Assembly: GCF_000731985.1 (NCBI RefSeq)
Contig: NZ_JNCS01000001.1
Span: 372,001-436,000, forward strand
Source: Natrinema altunense
Lineage (GTDB): Archaea; Halobacteriota; Halobacteria; Halobacteriales; Natrialbaceae
DNA: 64,000 nucleotides
Reading direction: 5' to 3'
Shown: positions 8,993-17,668 of the stretch, one piece after another
How positions within the stretch are numbered: the stretch's first letter is position 1
Layout of the letters: each line of letters starts with the position of its first letter
Translations under genes and position numbers: made by a program
Notes under the pieces: generated by a model
The model's input: only the letters and a program-made list of their open reading frames with translations
Database searches by the model: none
Told to the model about the DNA's origin: nothing

Positions 8993-9377
8993 CGTCGGTC
9001 ACGCGTACGCTCGAGCCCAGATACTTCGAGAGGGCGTCCGAGACGTCGTCGGCCTTGAACGGCTCCAGATCAGCCGCGACCGCCGCTTTCAGCGCGTCGA
9101 AGTACTCCGCGTCGGTCCGGAGTTCGCGGAAATCGACGGATTCGACGGTTCGCTCGGGGATGCCGAGCCACTCCGCGGCGAGTCGGCGGCCGTACTCCCG
9201 GTCGGCGACCTCGCCGCGCCACAACGTGTTCCGGAAGAACAGCCACCCGTCCGTCCCCGGCTCGGGTGCCTCGCGAGAGAGCGTGACCGTCGTCTCCGCG
9301 GACGCCGGCTCGAGGGAGACGAACGGCCGTGCGGGCTCGAGACGGAACCGGACGCGGAAGACGTAGGCGGCGTCCAT
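8973..9377 (-). CDS. LWR-salt protein
   Basis: 134 residues. It matches the haloarchaeal LWR-salt family, named for its conserved Leu-Trp-Arg, present here as FFRNTLWRGEVADREYGRRLAAEW compressed around residues 46-70. It begins with a beta-rich half (MDAAYVFRVRFRLEP) and ends with a helical half. No function is known. The 3' end runs into the palindromic element (copy C), which therefore supplies the last codons and stop. It lies next to the pterin dehydratase gene on the same strand. Confidence 0.75.
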   Translation of the reverse strand: MDAAYVFRVRFRLEPARPFVSLEPASAETTVTLSREAPEPGTDGWLFFRNTLWRGEVADREYGRRLAAEWLGIPERTVESVDFRELRTDAEYFDALKAAVAADLEPFKADDVSDALSKYLGSSVRVTDASDRSH

Positions 9378-9409
9378 CGTGAAGTCGGTCGCTGTTTCGG
9401 GGGCGAGGT

Positions 9410-9691
9410 TCAGGCGTCGCGCTCGGACTCGATCAGTTCCGCCATTTCGATGTCGGCCTCGGTGATGCCGCCCTCCTCGTGGGAGGTGAGCCGGATCTCG
9501 ACGCCGGAGTACCGGATGACGATCTCGGGGTGGTGAAACTGTGCTTCGGCGATCTCGCCGACCATCTGGGCGAAGTTGACGCCCCGAAGGTAGTCATCGA
9601 ACTCGTAGACGCGAACGATCTCGTCGTCCTCCCGATCCCACTCGGCAGGGAGTTCCGCTTCGATCTCCTCGTCGGAAAGTAGGTCAGCCAT
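9410..9691 (-). CDS. 4a-hydroxytetrahydrobiopterin dehydratase (PCD/DCoH)
   Basis: 93 residues from the ATG at 9691 (MADLLSDEEI). The family signature is present: AEAQFHHPEIVIRY with the catalytic His pair, then VEIRLTSHEEGGITEADIEMA with the third His. The enzyme dehydrates 4a-hydroxy-pterins formed by aromatic amino acid hydroxylases and also moonlights as a small dimeric scaffold. A second, longer family member is encoded at 48317-48682. The gene ends 32 bases before the LWR-salt gene on the same strand. Confidence 0.9.
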   Translation of the reverse strand: MADLLSDEEIEAELPAEWDREDDEIVRVYEFDDYLRGVNFAQMVGEIAEAQFHHPEIVIRYSGVEIRLTSHEEGGITEADIEMAELIESERDA

Positions 9692-9777
9692 GTCAGGCCG
9701 AACGCAAGCCAATCAAATAACGATTGTGCCGCGCTCCCAACCTGTCGCGGGCGCTCGTCGGTCGTGGCGGCCGGCGA

Positions 9778-10446
9778 TCAGTCGAGCCGCGACTCCTCGC
9801 CCGCGGGCTGGAGTTCGGCGTCGACCAGGGTCTCGTAGGCCCGCCGAAACCGTTCGGAGAGCGCCTGATGGGAGATCCCCAGCTCTTCGGCCAACTCCTC
9901 CATCGAGACCCCGCGGGGGATCTCGAAGTAGCCGTACTCGAGTGCGGCCTCGAGCGCTTCCCGCTGTTCGGGCGTCAGTCGCGTCTGGTGGTCCTCGGCG
10001 TCGAGCGCGTCGGTCACGTCGGTCACGCGCCGGAGGTCGGCGTTGACGCCGCGCTCGAGCAGTCGGTCGTAGGCATCACAGAGCGTGTCGCGGTCACGGT
10101 AGCGGACGGTAACCTGCCACCAACCGTCGCTCGCCCGCGCCTCGAGCAGGGAGCCGCCGTCGGCAAGCAGGTCGTCCCAGAGCCGGTCCGTGCCCGCCCC
10201 CTCGCTGAACGTCACGTCGTACAGCAGTCGCGATCCGGTTTCGACGAGGAGTTCGGCCGTCTCGACCGAGGGATCGGCCTCGAAGGCCGCGGCGACCGTC
10301 TCGGGATCGACGCCGGACACCCACAGCGACGGCCGCGTCTTCGACACCGAGGACTCGAGTTCGAACGTGGCCTCCGGCGCGCGTTCGAAGGTGGCCGCCA
10401 GGGCTGTGTCCGCGGCCGGAAGCCGGAGATCGGCTATCGTCGACAT
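9778..10446 (-). CDS. HTH-10 family (bacterio-opsin activator-like) transcription regulator
   Basis: 222 residues. The N-terminal two thirds is the alpha/beta sensor-like domain of Bat-type regulators. The C-terminal HTH-10 domain carries LTPEQREALEAALEYGYF, IPRGVSMEELAEELGIS and HQALSERFRRAYETLV, characteristic of this large haloarchaeal family. No PAS or GAF domain is present, so this is a minimal version. Targets cannot be inferred. It is a single gene with its own upstream region, divergent from 10651. Confidence 0.9.
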   Translation of the reverse strand: MSTIADLRLPAADTALAATFERAPEATFELESSVSKTRPSLWVSGVDPETVAAAFEADPSVETAELLVETGSRLLYDVTFSEGAGTDRLWDDLLADGGSLLEARASDGWWQVTVRYRDRDTLCDAYDRLLERGVNADLRRVTDVTDALDAEDHQTRLTPEQREALEAALEYGYFEIPRGVSMEELAEELGISHQALSERFRRAYETLVDAELQPAGEESRLD

Positions 10447-10650
10447 CGGGCTTCGTACACTGCCACCGCGTAAAAATCGCTGTGACGACGAGGCTGACTG
10501 TCGGGTCCGGTGACCACTGTCTCGAGTCGCTGCGGTCGAATAGCCGCCGGGGACGGGACTGGTAGCGGGTGCAGGACGTCGTCACTGGCGCTCCCGACGA
10601 CCGGAATTGGCCGGCCACACCGTCACGGGAGACACCCACCGAACACGCGT

Positions 10651-11058
10651 ATGCCCTCGCGTATCGACGCCGAGACCGACTTCGAGGACCTGACCGCTCG
10701 CATTCGCACGCAGTCACAGCAAGCGCCGGGGTCGGACACCGAACGCGTGACGATCCGCTCGCTCGAGGCCGTTCGCACCGCGTCGCTCGAAACCCTGCTC
10801 GAGGCCGCCGAGAGCGAACACCTCGAGCCGGGGGAGCTCGTCTTCCTCCTCTCGCGGGCCAACGCCGAACGACTCTGTGAGCGGGAGTCGGATATCGACG
10901 CCGTCGACGACCTCGAGATGGAACTCGGTCGACGGGGTCGCGTCGAGGACGGAATGCCCGACGACACGGTGCTTCTGTTACACCCCGACGCCGTCGAGGG
11001 GACGGAACTGATCGAGCCCGAGGCGATCGCCTGCGGTATCGTCGGGACCGACGGCTGA
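10651..11058 (+). CDS. Hypothetical haloarchaeal protein
   Basis: 135 residues from the ATG at 10651. It is strongly acidic and helical in the first half (SLEAVRTASLETLLEAAESEHLEPGELVF), ending in a short hydrophobic beta-like segment. No membrane helix, signal peptide or recognisable catalytic motif is seen. Codon and composition pattern match the neighbours, so the gene is probably real. It precedes the DUF389 membrane protein gene by 57 bases. Confidence 0.6.
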   Translation: MPSRIDAETDFEDLTARIRTQSQQAPGSDTERVTIRSLEAVRTASLETLLEAAESEHLEPGELVFLLSRANAERLCERESDIDAVDDLEMELGRRGRVEDGMPDDTVLLLHPDAVEGTELIEPEAIACGIVGTDG

Positions 11059-11115
11059 CGGTCACCCGTCCACTGCCGACCCGAGTACTATCCGCGGCTC
11101 GGTCGTCCCCGCAGT

Positions 11116-12456
11116 ATGCGCTATCTCGAGATTACGGTCCCGGAGGGAAAGCGCCGGGCCGTTCTCGACGTTCTCGAGGACGAGGGAATCGACTACGTCG
11201 TCAGCGACGAGACCAGCGGCAGGGGGTACACCGCGGTCGTCCGGTTCCCGATCCCGACCCAGGCCGTCGAACCCCTGCTCGATCGACTGCGGCGGGCCGG
11301 GATCGGCGACGAGGCCAGCGTCGTCGTGCTCAACGCCGAGACGGTCGTCTCCGAACAGTTCACGACGCTTCGGGAGCGCTACAGTCGTGGCGGGCAGACG
11401 GGATCGCGCACCTCGAGACAGGTGTTGCGCACGAAGGCCGACGAGCTCACGCCCCCGTTTGCGATCTATACCGTCATGCTGCTGATCAGCGCCGTCGTCG
11501 CCACCGCCGGGTTGTTGGCCGATTCGCCGGCAGTGGTGATCGGTGCGATGGTTATCGCGCCGCTTCTGGGCCCCGCGCTCGCCGCCAACGTCGGCATCGT
11601 GACCGGCGACGATCGCCTCAAGTCGACCGGCTTCAGGTACCAGGTCGTCGGCGTGACGATGGTCATCGTCGCCTCGATCGGCCTCGCGATGCTCGCTCGG
11701 ATAGCCGGCCTCGAGCCCGCGGGGGTCGACATCGTCGTCGCCACCGAACTCGAGGAGCGGGTCGCACCGAACCTGTTCTCGCTGGCGGTCGCGCTGGGTG
11801 CCGGGATCGCCGGGATACTGAGTCTCACCAGGGGGTTCTCGGAGGCCATCGTCGGCGTGATGATCGCCGCGGCGCTCATTCCGCCCTCGGCCGCGGTCGG
11901 CATCACGGTCGCCTGGGGGATGTCCGGCGCGGCGATCGGTGCCGCCGTCCTCGTCATCGTCAACCTCCTGTCGATCAACCTCGCCGCGCTGGCGACGCTG
12001 TGGATCGCCGGCTATCGCCCGCAGGGACTGTTCGAGGTCTCGCCGACACGGACGTCGACGTACACCTACGCGGCGATCTTCGGCGTCGGGCTGTTAGTGT
12101 TGGCCGCACCGCTGGCCGGCGTCACCCTGCTGGACTTCCACACGACCGAACTCGAGTCGGCGACCGAAGCGGAGGTCAATGCGGTGCTCGCCGAGTCGCG
12201 ATACGACGGTCTCGAGGCCGACGAGGTCGAAGTCGAACTCGACGGCGACTACCCGATACAGTCGGTCGAGCGGATCGTCGTGACGGTCTCAAGCAGCGAG
12301 CCCGGTCCGGTGCCGGGGCTCGCCGACCGACTGTACGAGGAGATCAGCCCTCACAGCGACGCGGGAGTCGCGGTCGAGGTTCAGTACGTCGTCACCCAAC
12401 AGCGAGGGGGGAACGGCGACCAACAGGTGTCGATTCGATCCGCGGACGGACCATGA
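11116..12456 (+). CDS. DUF389 (TIGR00341) integral membrane protein
   Basis: 446 residues. A soluble N-terminal domain of about 105 residues (MRYLEITVPEGKRRAVLDVL) is followed by about eight hydrophobic helices, including the Gly/Ala/Pro-rich DSPAVVIGAMVIAPLLGPAL and FSEAIVGVMIAAALIPPSAA segments typical of DUF389. A C-terminal soluble domain follows. The family is widespread and uncharacterised; the paired Gly-Ala/Pro motifs suggest a transporter or channel-like core, but that is inference. Confidence 0.9.
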   Translation: MRYLEITVPEGKRRAVLDVLEDEGIDYVVSDETSGRGYTAVVRFPIPTQAVEPLLDRLRRAGIGDEASVVVLNAETVVSEQFTTLRERYSRGGQTGSRTSRQVLRTKADELTPPFAIYTVMLLISAVVATAGLLADSPAVVIGAMVIAPLLGPALAANVGIVTGDDRLKSTGFRYQVVGVTMVIVASIGLAMLARIAGLEPAGVDIVVATELEERVAPNLFSLAVALGAGIAGILSLTRGFSEAIVGVMIAAALIPPSAAVGITVAWGMSGAAIGAAVLVIVNLLSINLAALATLWIAGYRPQGLFEVSPTRTSTYTYAAIFGVGLLVLAAPLAGVTLLDFHTTELESATEAEVNAVLAESRYDGLEADEVEVELDGDYPIQSVERIVVTVSSSEPGPVPGLADRLYEEISPHSDAGVAVEVQYVVTQQRGGNGDQQVSIRSADGP

Positions 12457-12464
12457 GGGCCGTC

Positions 12465-12653
12465 TCAGTGTAGCGCCGCTTCGAGGCCGGCACCGATCGC
12501 AACGCCGAGCGGCAGCCACAGTGCCAACTCCCCCGTTACAACGCCGATGACGACGCCGATCGCGATTCCGACCGCGATGCCGCTTCCGATGGGAGTCTCA
12601 TCGGCGTCGTCTCCCCCCGGTGCAGTCGTCGGATCGTCCTCCCGTTCGACCAT
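12465..12653 (-). CDS. Small Gly-rich membrane protein
   Basis: 62 residues. An acidic N-terminus (about 22 residues) precedes two hydrophobic segments rich in small residues (GSGIAVGIAIGVVIGVVTG and LWLPLGVAIGAGLEAAL), resembling glycine-zipper mini-membrane proteins. No functional assignment is possible. It is convergent with the DUF389 gene, with 8 bases between the stops. Confidence 0.6.
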   Translation of the reverse strand: MVEREDDPTTAPGGDDADETPIGSGIAVGIAIGVVIGVVTGELALWLPLGVAIGAGLEAALH

Positions 12654-12732
12654 GGATCGCCGAGAACGCCGAGCACTAACAGCGGGTTTCGGTTCGGGGA
12701 CCGGCAGGACGGAATCGGTCCATCTCGAGAGC

Positions 12733-12939
12733 CTACCGCTGGAGTCCGAACGAGACGTGAATCGTCGTCGTGTACTCCTGAATCCGGCCGTCCTGTACGT
12801 CGGCCGTCTGAGACTCGATTTCGATTCCGGTGATCCCCTCGAGCGTCTCGTCCGCGTCGTCGAGCGCGGACTGTGCGGCGTCTTCCCACGACTCGGTGGA
12901 GGTACCGACCAGTTTGATGACTTTGGCGGTTTCGCTCAT
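12733..12939 (-). CDS. Dodecin (flavin-binding, bacterial-type)
   Basis: 68 residues from the ATG at 12939. The core KVIKLVGTSTESWEDAAQSAL, with Trp in the ESWEDA segment, and the closing TTTIHVSFGL are diagnostic of dodecins. These form dodecameric flavin-storage shells. The conserved Trp stacks on the isoalloxazine ring. The sequence looks closer to bacterial dodecins than to the well-studied Halobacterium dodecin, judging from memory. Confidence 0.85.
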   Translation of the reverse strand: MSETAKVIKLVGTSTESWEDAAQSALDDADETLEGITGIEIESQTADVQDGRIQEYTTTIHVSFGLQR

Positions 12940-13020
12940 GGTGCGCGGGAACGGACGCCGCCGGCGAACATAGTCCTTGGCCGGGGGCATGCCGGCACGG
13001 GGTGTCCCACCCGAGGAACG

Positions 13021-14451
13021 TTAGCCGGGTCCAGAGGACGGCCGGTACCGGCGGCTCACCGCCTTCCAGCGGCCGATCCGGAACAGCCAGTAGTTGATCC
13101 CGCCCGGGACGGCGGTCTCGAGGAACAGGGCCAAATAAAGCCCGCCGATGCCAAGCGGCGTGACGAGTCCGAGCGCGGCCGCCGGGAGCGCGAAGGCGTA
13201 GCGACCGAGCAGGGAGGCGACGAACGGCCAGCGAGTGTCGCCGGCTCCCAGTAGCGCCCCCGCGGCGGCCCCGTCGATGCCGTAGCCGATCGAACTGAGC
13301 GCGCCGACGGCGACGAAAACGGCGGCCTGTGCGACCGCCGCGGGGTCGGTGACGAACAGCCCCGCGATCGGCCGCGCGAAGAGCACGACCAGAACGGTCA
13401 CTGCAGTGTAGATCACTGCCGAGAGCCGAATGATTCCCGCGCCGTACGCTCCCGCCTCGGTTTCCTCGCCGGCACCGAGGTGTTGCCCGACGAGCGAACT
13501 CGAGGCGAGCGACAGCCCCCAGTTGACGCTGTTGATCAGGGCCCGAACCCGACGACCGACCTCGAGGGCCGTGACGACGACGGGGCCGAACGAGGCGGCG
13601 ATCCAGAGCAGCGGGAAAACGATCGCGCCCTGTGCGAGCCGGCGGCCGATCTCCGGCAGCGAAATCTCGATCAGTTGGCGGAGCAGCGTCGGCTCGAACC
13701 AGGGACCGCCTCGAGCGATCGGGACGGGGCTGGGCTCCATCCCGAGCCGGCCGTACGACCGGCCGACCATCCCCCACGCGAGGACGAGCGTCACGAACCC
13801 GCTCGCGAGTGTCGTCCCGATCGCCGCGCCCGCAGCGCCGAGTCCGAACCCGAAGATGAGCGCACCGCTGAGGACGATATTGAGGAGCGCCCCGCCGGCG
13901 CGGGCGACCATTTCGGTGAACGTGTCGCCGACGCCCGTATACGTTCGACTGGCGATGAGGTTGAGGAGTTCGAAGACCACGGCCGGCGCGACGTAGACGA
14001 GGTAGACGCTCCCGTGACGGAGTGCGGCCGGCCCCGCACCGAGCAGGCCGATCAGCGTGTCTGGGACGGCGAGAAAGAGGCCCACGATAGGAAGCGAGAC
14101 GCCGAGCGCGAGCAGGACGCTCTGGTTGACCGCCAGCGACGCACGGGCGGTCTCCTCGCCGCCGTAGTTCTGCGAGACGAGCGTCACGGTGCCCCCCGCG
14201 AGACCGAGCCCCAGCAGCGTCACGATCTGCCAGTAGCCGAGCGCGAACGCCAACCCCGCGGTCCCCGCCGTCCCGACGGCGATGCCGACCATGGCGAGGT
14301 CGGCCGTCTGCTTGGACATGATCGCGAAGCCGGTGACGATCCGGGGCCACGCCAACTCCATCGTCGGGCGAAACCGCTCGGCATCGATGATCCCACAGCG
14401 CTCGAGCGTGCGTGCGACGAACTCGACCGCGGTCCTGCGCCGCCCAGTCAT
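13021..14451 (-). CDS. MATE family efflux transporter
   Basis: 476 residues with about 12 membrane helices in two similar halves. Recognisable MATE features are the AWPRIVTGFAIMSKQTADLAMVG start of the first bundle, VSQNYGGEE early in the N-lobe, and SSLVGQHLGAGEE at the equivalent place in the C-lobe. The family exports cationic or organic compounds in exchange for Na+ or H+. The substrate is unknown. The gene stands alone on the minus strand between dodecin and a small membrane protein. Confidence 0.9.
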   Translation of the reverse strand: MTGRRRTAVEFVARTLERCGIIDAERFRPTMELAWPRIVTGFAIMSKQTADLAMVGIAVGTAGTAGLAFALGYWQIVTLLGLGLAGGTVTLVSQNYGGEETARASLAVNQSVLLALGVSLPIVGLFLAVPDTLIGLLGAGPAALRHGSVYLVYVAPAVVFELLNLIASRTYTGVGDTFTEMVARAGGALLNIVLSGALIFGFGLGAAGAAIGTTLASGFVTLVLAWGMVGRSYGRLGMEPSPVPIARGGPWFEPTLLRQLIEISLPEIGRRLAQGAIVFPLLWIAASFGPVVVTALEVGRRVRALINSVNWGLSLASSSLVGQHLGAGEETEAGAYGAGIIRLSAVIYTAVTVLVVLFARPIAGLFVTDPAAVAQAAVFVAVGALSSIGYGIDGAAAGALLGAGDTRWPFVASLLGRYAFALPAAALGLVTPLGIGGLYLALFLETAVPGGINYWLFRIGRWKAVSRRYRPSSGPG

Positions 14452-14560
14452 CCCTCTCCCGTTGCAGCAGAGGCCCCTTCCGTCTGTCGTTCGCCGAACC
14501 GACCCACGGATATGGAATAGTGTCTACACTTATCCTGCTTCGATGTGAGGTGCCAGACGT

Positions 14561-15142
14561 ATGCGTCCGCCCTTCGCCTCCGGCCCTGCCGTAGCGATGA
14601 CGTCGCCGTCGATAGCGAGCCACGAGTCATCGGTGCCGCTGGCACTGCACGACCTCGACGACATCGAAACCGTCATCGATGCGGTCGCCGGCTCCCCGTG
14701 GTACGTCCAGTCGACTATCGCTGCACTGTTCACGCTCAGTATCGGTGGCCTCCTGATCGCGACCGCACCGGCCGGAACGCGACGGCGGACGGACCGGGCA
14801 CTCGAGGTCCCCCTCACCGCGTTTCTATACGGGTGTCCGCTCTTGAGCGGCGTCATCGGCCTGTCGCTGCTGATCGCGATGACGGTGACCGAACGGACGC
14901 TCGTCGTTCTCGCGGTCGTCGCGTCGCTCCTCGTGGCGGTGATCGTCAGCGTGCCCGGCTATCTGGCGATCGGCCGCCTCGTCGCCGACGACTGGCTACC
15001 GGCGTTGGGTGTCGCGGTCGCCGTCTCCGCGGCCGTCGGTGCCGTCCCCACCCTCGGGACCCTGGCCGGGTTTCTGATCAGCAGTTTCGGGATCGGGACG
15101 GTCGTCATGGGACTGGTGCACGGCCGCGACTCAGCGACGTGA
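14561..15142 (+). CDS. Predicted multi-pass membrane protein
   Basis: 193 residues with four hydrophobic helices (about 50-70, 88-105, 112-135 and 150-180) after a soluble N-terminus. No family is recognised. A TATA-like CACTTATCC near 14528-14536 suits a leaderless start at 14561; an alternative ATG at 14597 would give 181 residues. The 3' end overlaps convergently with the geranylgeranyl reductase gene by 12 bases. Confidence 0.6.
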   Translation: MRPPFASGPAVAMTSPSIASHESSVPLALHDLDDIETVIDAVAGSPWYVQSTIAALFTLSIGGLLIATAPAGTRRRTDRALEVPLTAFLYGCPLLSGVIGLSLLIAMTVTERTLVVLAVVASLLVAVIVSVPGYLAIGRLVADDWLPALGVAVAVSAAVGAVPTLGTLAGFLISSFGIGTVVMGLVHGRDSAT

Positions 15143-16216
15143 GAGCATCGTCTTGAGGTGCTCGAGCGAGACGAGCGATGTCGGCCGATCCATGTGGACG
15201 CCGATTTCGCCCGACAGCGACCCCAGTCCGAGCCGTTGGACGGGTTCGGGCAGCGAGTACGCCCGCCGAATCCAGCGGCCGAGTTGCTGTTCTCGCTCGA
15301 GATCGGCGCGCCAGGCGCGTTCGTAGGCCGCGAGCGTGGCCGGTCGATCCGGATCGATCTCGCGGACCGCGTGATCGGCGCTGGTCATGCCGTAGAGGAT
15401 GCCGCCGCCGGTGAAGGGCTTGGTCTGGGCGGCCGCGTCGCCGATGAGAAAGCCCCGACGGGACGTCACGCGATCGGGCGGACCGATCGGGATGGCCCCC
15501 GAGCACCGATGGGCGACGTCGATCTCGTAGCCGTCGATCAGGTCCTCGAAATGCTTGGTGACCTGGACGCCCGGCGGGGCCGCCAGCCCGTACTCGACAC
15601 CGGCCTCGCCGCGGGGGATTCGCCACGCGAAGAAGGTCGGGGGCGTGAGGTGGACATCGACGAAGTCCTGGTGGTCGTCCTCCTCGGAGAACGCGAGCAC
15701 CCCGTGAAGCAACTCCTCGGGCCGGGGAAGGTCGAGTTCGTCTCGGACCCTCGAGCGCGGGCCGTCACAGCCCGCGAGCATCTTTGCCTCGAACTCGCGG
15801 GTGCCGTCGGGGCCGCTGGCGACGACCGCGACGCGGTCGCGGTGTTCGGTGACCGACGTGACCGTGTGTGCCTCGCGAACGTCTGCACCCGCCTCGCGGG
15901 CCAACGCCGCGAGATGGCGGTCCAACCCCACGCGGTCGATGACGTTCGACGCGACGTCCGTCTTGTAGAACGGGTAGGCGTCGCTGGTGGGGCCGCCGAC
16001 GTGGAACCGCGCGCCGTAGATCTCGTTTTGAAACAGGTCCTCACGAGCGTCCTCCCCCGTGAACTCCCAGATGTCCGTACTCACGTGGCCCGAACAGGCC
16101 AGCGGCTCGCCGATCCGTCCCTTCTCGAGGGCGAGGACGTCGTAGCCCTCCGCGGCGGCTCGACGGGCGAACCGCGCGCCCGGCGGGCCGACGCCGACGA
16201 CGAGGAAATCGTACAT
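15131..16216 (-). CDS. Geranylgeranyl reductase family FAD-dependent oxidoreductase
   Basis: 361 residues from the ATG at 16216 (MYDFLVVGVGPPGARFA). FAD-binding features are the N-terminal dinucleotide motif GVGPPG with the ALEK acidic turn, LACSGHVS (the Cys-containing motif of archaeal GGRs), and GFLIGDAAAQTKPFTGGGI near residue 275. Enzymes of this group saturate geranylgeranyl chains of archaeal lipids or menaquinone. Haloarchaea carry several paralogues, so the exact substrate is uncertain. The divergent partner is a 56-codon ORF. Confidence 0.85.
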   Translation of the reverse strand: MYDFLVVGVGPPGARFARRAAAEGYDVLALEKGRIGEPLACSGHVSTDIWEFTGEDAREDLFQNEIYGARFHVGGPTSDAYPFYKTDVASNVIDRVGLDRHLAALAREAGADVREAHTVTSVTEHRDRVAVVASGPDGTREFEAKMLAGCDGPRSRVRDELDLPRPEELLHGVLAFSEEDDHQDFVDVHLTPPTFFAWRIPRGEAGVEYGLAAPPGVQVTKHFEDLIDGYEIDVAHRCSGAIPIGPPDRVTSRRGFLIGDAAAQTKPFTGGGILYGMTSADHAVREIDPDRPATLAAYERAWRADLEREQQLGRWIRRAYSLPEPVQRLGLGSLSGEIGVHMDRPTSLVSLEHLKTMLSRR

Positions 16217-16277
16217 GCTCGGGACGTTCACGGCGGACGGTAAATAGGTTCTCGAGATACGCCCGGAGCCAATACCG

Positions 16278-16448
16278 ATGCCGCTTGTCGAGCGTCGCAC
16301 GAACGAATCGGTACCGCCGTCGGGGTGGGGGTTGGAGTTCGGACAGCGGCTCGAGGACGGGGACGCGGTCGCACTCGAGATCGAGGGGAGTGGCACGCTC
16401 GAGTACGCCGTCGTGGAGCGAGCGGCCACCGCCGGCCGATTACGGTGA
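16278..16448 (+). CDS. Small hypothetical ORF (56 aa)
   Basis: An ATG at 16278 opens 56 codons ending in TGA at 16446-16448. The product starts MPLVERRTNESVPPSGWGLE and continues with a beta-like acidic segment (GDAVALEIEGSGTLEYAVV). It shares a 61-base divergent promoter region with the geranylgeranyl reductase gene and overlaps the convergent gene at 16440 by 9 bases. Codon usage is GC3-rich like a real gene. No similarity is recognised. Confidence 0.45.
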   Translation: MPLVERRTNESVPPSGWGLEFGQRLEDGDAVALEIEGSGTLEYAVVERAATAGRLR

Positions 16449-16802
16449 GCGATGCCCGTCACGCCGATCGCGTGCGGCACTGGCGGTGAGGAGGAAGCCG
16501 ATCACGCCGAGATAGCCGACGAAGGGGACGATACCGAGTCCACTGGTGTCGAAGGCCGTCGCGCCGAAGAGACTCGCTCCGAAGAGGCCGATCGCGTACC
16601 CGATCCTGTCCGGTGTCCGCCCGAACGAGAGCCCCTCGAGCGAGAGCAGTTCGGGCGTCCGGACGGCGAAGTACGACCAGCCGGTGTACAGCGCGCTCAC
16701 GCCGAGGCACACGCCCCAACCGGCGTCGGTGAGGAGCGACGCAACCGTTCCAACGCCGATTCCGATACCGACCGCGATCGGGAGGGCACGATCCATGATC
16801 AA
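16440..16802 (-). CDS. Predicted membrane protein
   Basis: 120 residues with about four hydrophobic helices (IAVGIGIGVGTVASLL, WGVCLGVSALYTGWSYF, IGYAIGLFGASLFGATAF, IVPFVGYLGVIGFLLTA). No family is recognised. ATG 16802 and ATG 16796 are both possible starts. It sits directly downstream of the dephospho-CoA kinase gene. In my memory of related genomes, ribosomal proteins S24e and S27ae often follow at this place. Confidence 0.65.
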   Translation of the reverse strand: MIMDRALPIAVGIGIGVGTVASLLTDAGWGVCLGVSALYTGWSYFAVRTPELLSLEGLSFGRTPDRIGYAIGLFGASLFGATAFDTSGLGIVPFVGYLGVIGFLLTASAARDRRDGHRSP

Positions 16803-16878
16803 ACCGTCACCGACATCCCCGATAAGAGCGACGACCCTGATCAGCTAGCCCGGCCGCGAGTCGATCGCGACCGACGCG

Positions 16879-17463
16879 CTACGCCCCGTCGTCCGTATCC
16901 TCGAGAAGCGCCCAGAATCGTTCGGTGTCGCCCTCGAAGCGCTCGAGCAGGTCGCGCATCTCGGCGCGGTGGTCGTCGTCGACTTTCACGTGGACCATCC
17001 CCTCGTCGGGCTGGCCGTAGACGACGCTCGCGCCCGAGGGCGCGGCGACGATCGCCGGTAGCGCAACGAGGTCCTCCTCGCCGTCGACCAGAATCGTGGT
17101 CGGCTCGTCGGTCGCGAGCGCGCGCCGGAGCGCCCGGACGACCGGCGCGCCGAGTTCGGCCGGCGGGTTCCGAACCTCGATACTCGCACCCTCGGTGACC
17201 GCATCGTGGATCTCCTCGTCGACCGCGCTGCGTTTCGTCCGCCCGTCGACAAGCGCGACATCGGGACGGTGGCCCGCCTGCAGGAGGTGGTAGGTGACGA
17301 CGTCGCCGACGGCGATGACCGGACCGTCGACGGCCTCGAGGAGCCGTTCGGCGTCCGTCTCGATCGGACCCATCGGCTCCTTGAGTTCGTGACGAAGGTC
17401 GTCGGGCAAAACCAGTAGCTGTTCGTCGGCGGCGAGCGTCGGCGCTTCGTCGTCGCGGGTCAC
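16879..17463 (-). CDS. GTP-dependent dephospho-CoA kinase (DUF359)
   Basis: 194 residues of the DUF359 family: PIAVGD-like VIAVGDVVTYHLL, VALVDGRTKR, RNPPAELGAPVVRALRRAL and ILVDGEEDLVALPAI, with the closing VVYGQPDEGMVHVKV. Archaeal members catalyse the last step of coenzyme A synthesis, phosphorylating dephospho-CoA with GTP. It is the last gene of the aIF2-gamma/PIN/rpoE1/spt4 run, beginning 5 bases after spt4 ends. Confidence 0.9.
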   Translation of the reverse strand: MTRDDEAPTLAADEQLLVLPDDLRHELKEPMGPIETDAERLLEAVDGPVIAVGDVVTYHLLQAGHRPDVALVDGRTKRSAVDEEIHDAVTEGASIEVRNPPAELGAPVVRALRRALATDEPTTILVDGEEDLVALPAIVAAPSGASVVYGQPDEGMVHVKVDDDHRAEMRDLLERFEGDTERFWALLEDTDDGA

Positions 17464-17468
17464 GCGAG

Positions 17469-17666
17469 TCAGCGAACCTTCAGGGCGTACGCGCCCGGTT
17501 CGGTGATCTGCATCTCCGTCGCGATCTGACTCTCTTCGGGGTGGGCGATGATGACGTAGCCCGCCCAGTCTTCGGTCAGCGACGAGGAGTTACAGGCGTC
17601 ACAGGTCTCGTTATCCGGTTCGTTGACCCGGTGACACTCGCGACAGACGAGACGGTCGGATGCCAT
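17469..17666 (-). CDS. spt4: Transcription elongation factor Spt4 (RNA polymerase subunit E'')
   Basis: 65 residues with a four-cysteine zinc site (Cys8, Cys11, Cys22, Cys25) and the Spt4 core DWAGYVIIAHPEES. Spt4 binds the NGN domain of Spt5 and clamps it on RNA polymerase for processive elongation. It begins 2 bases after the rpoE1 stop, in the standard archaeal gene pair. Confidence 0.95.
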   Translation of the reverse strand: MASDRLVCRECHRVNEPDNETCDACNSSSLTEDWAGYVIIAHPEESQIATEMQITEPGAYALKVR

Positions 17667-17668
17667 GG

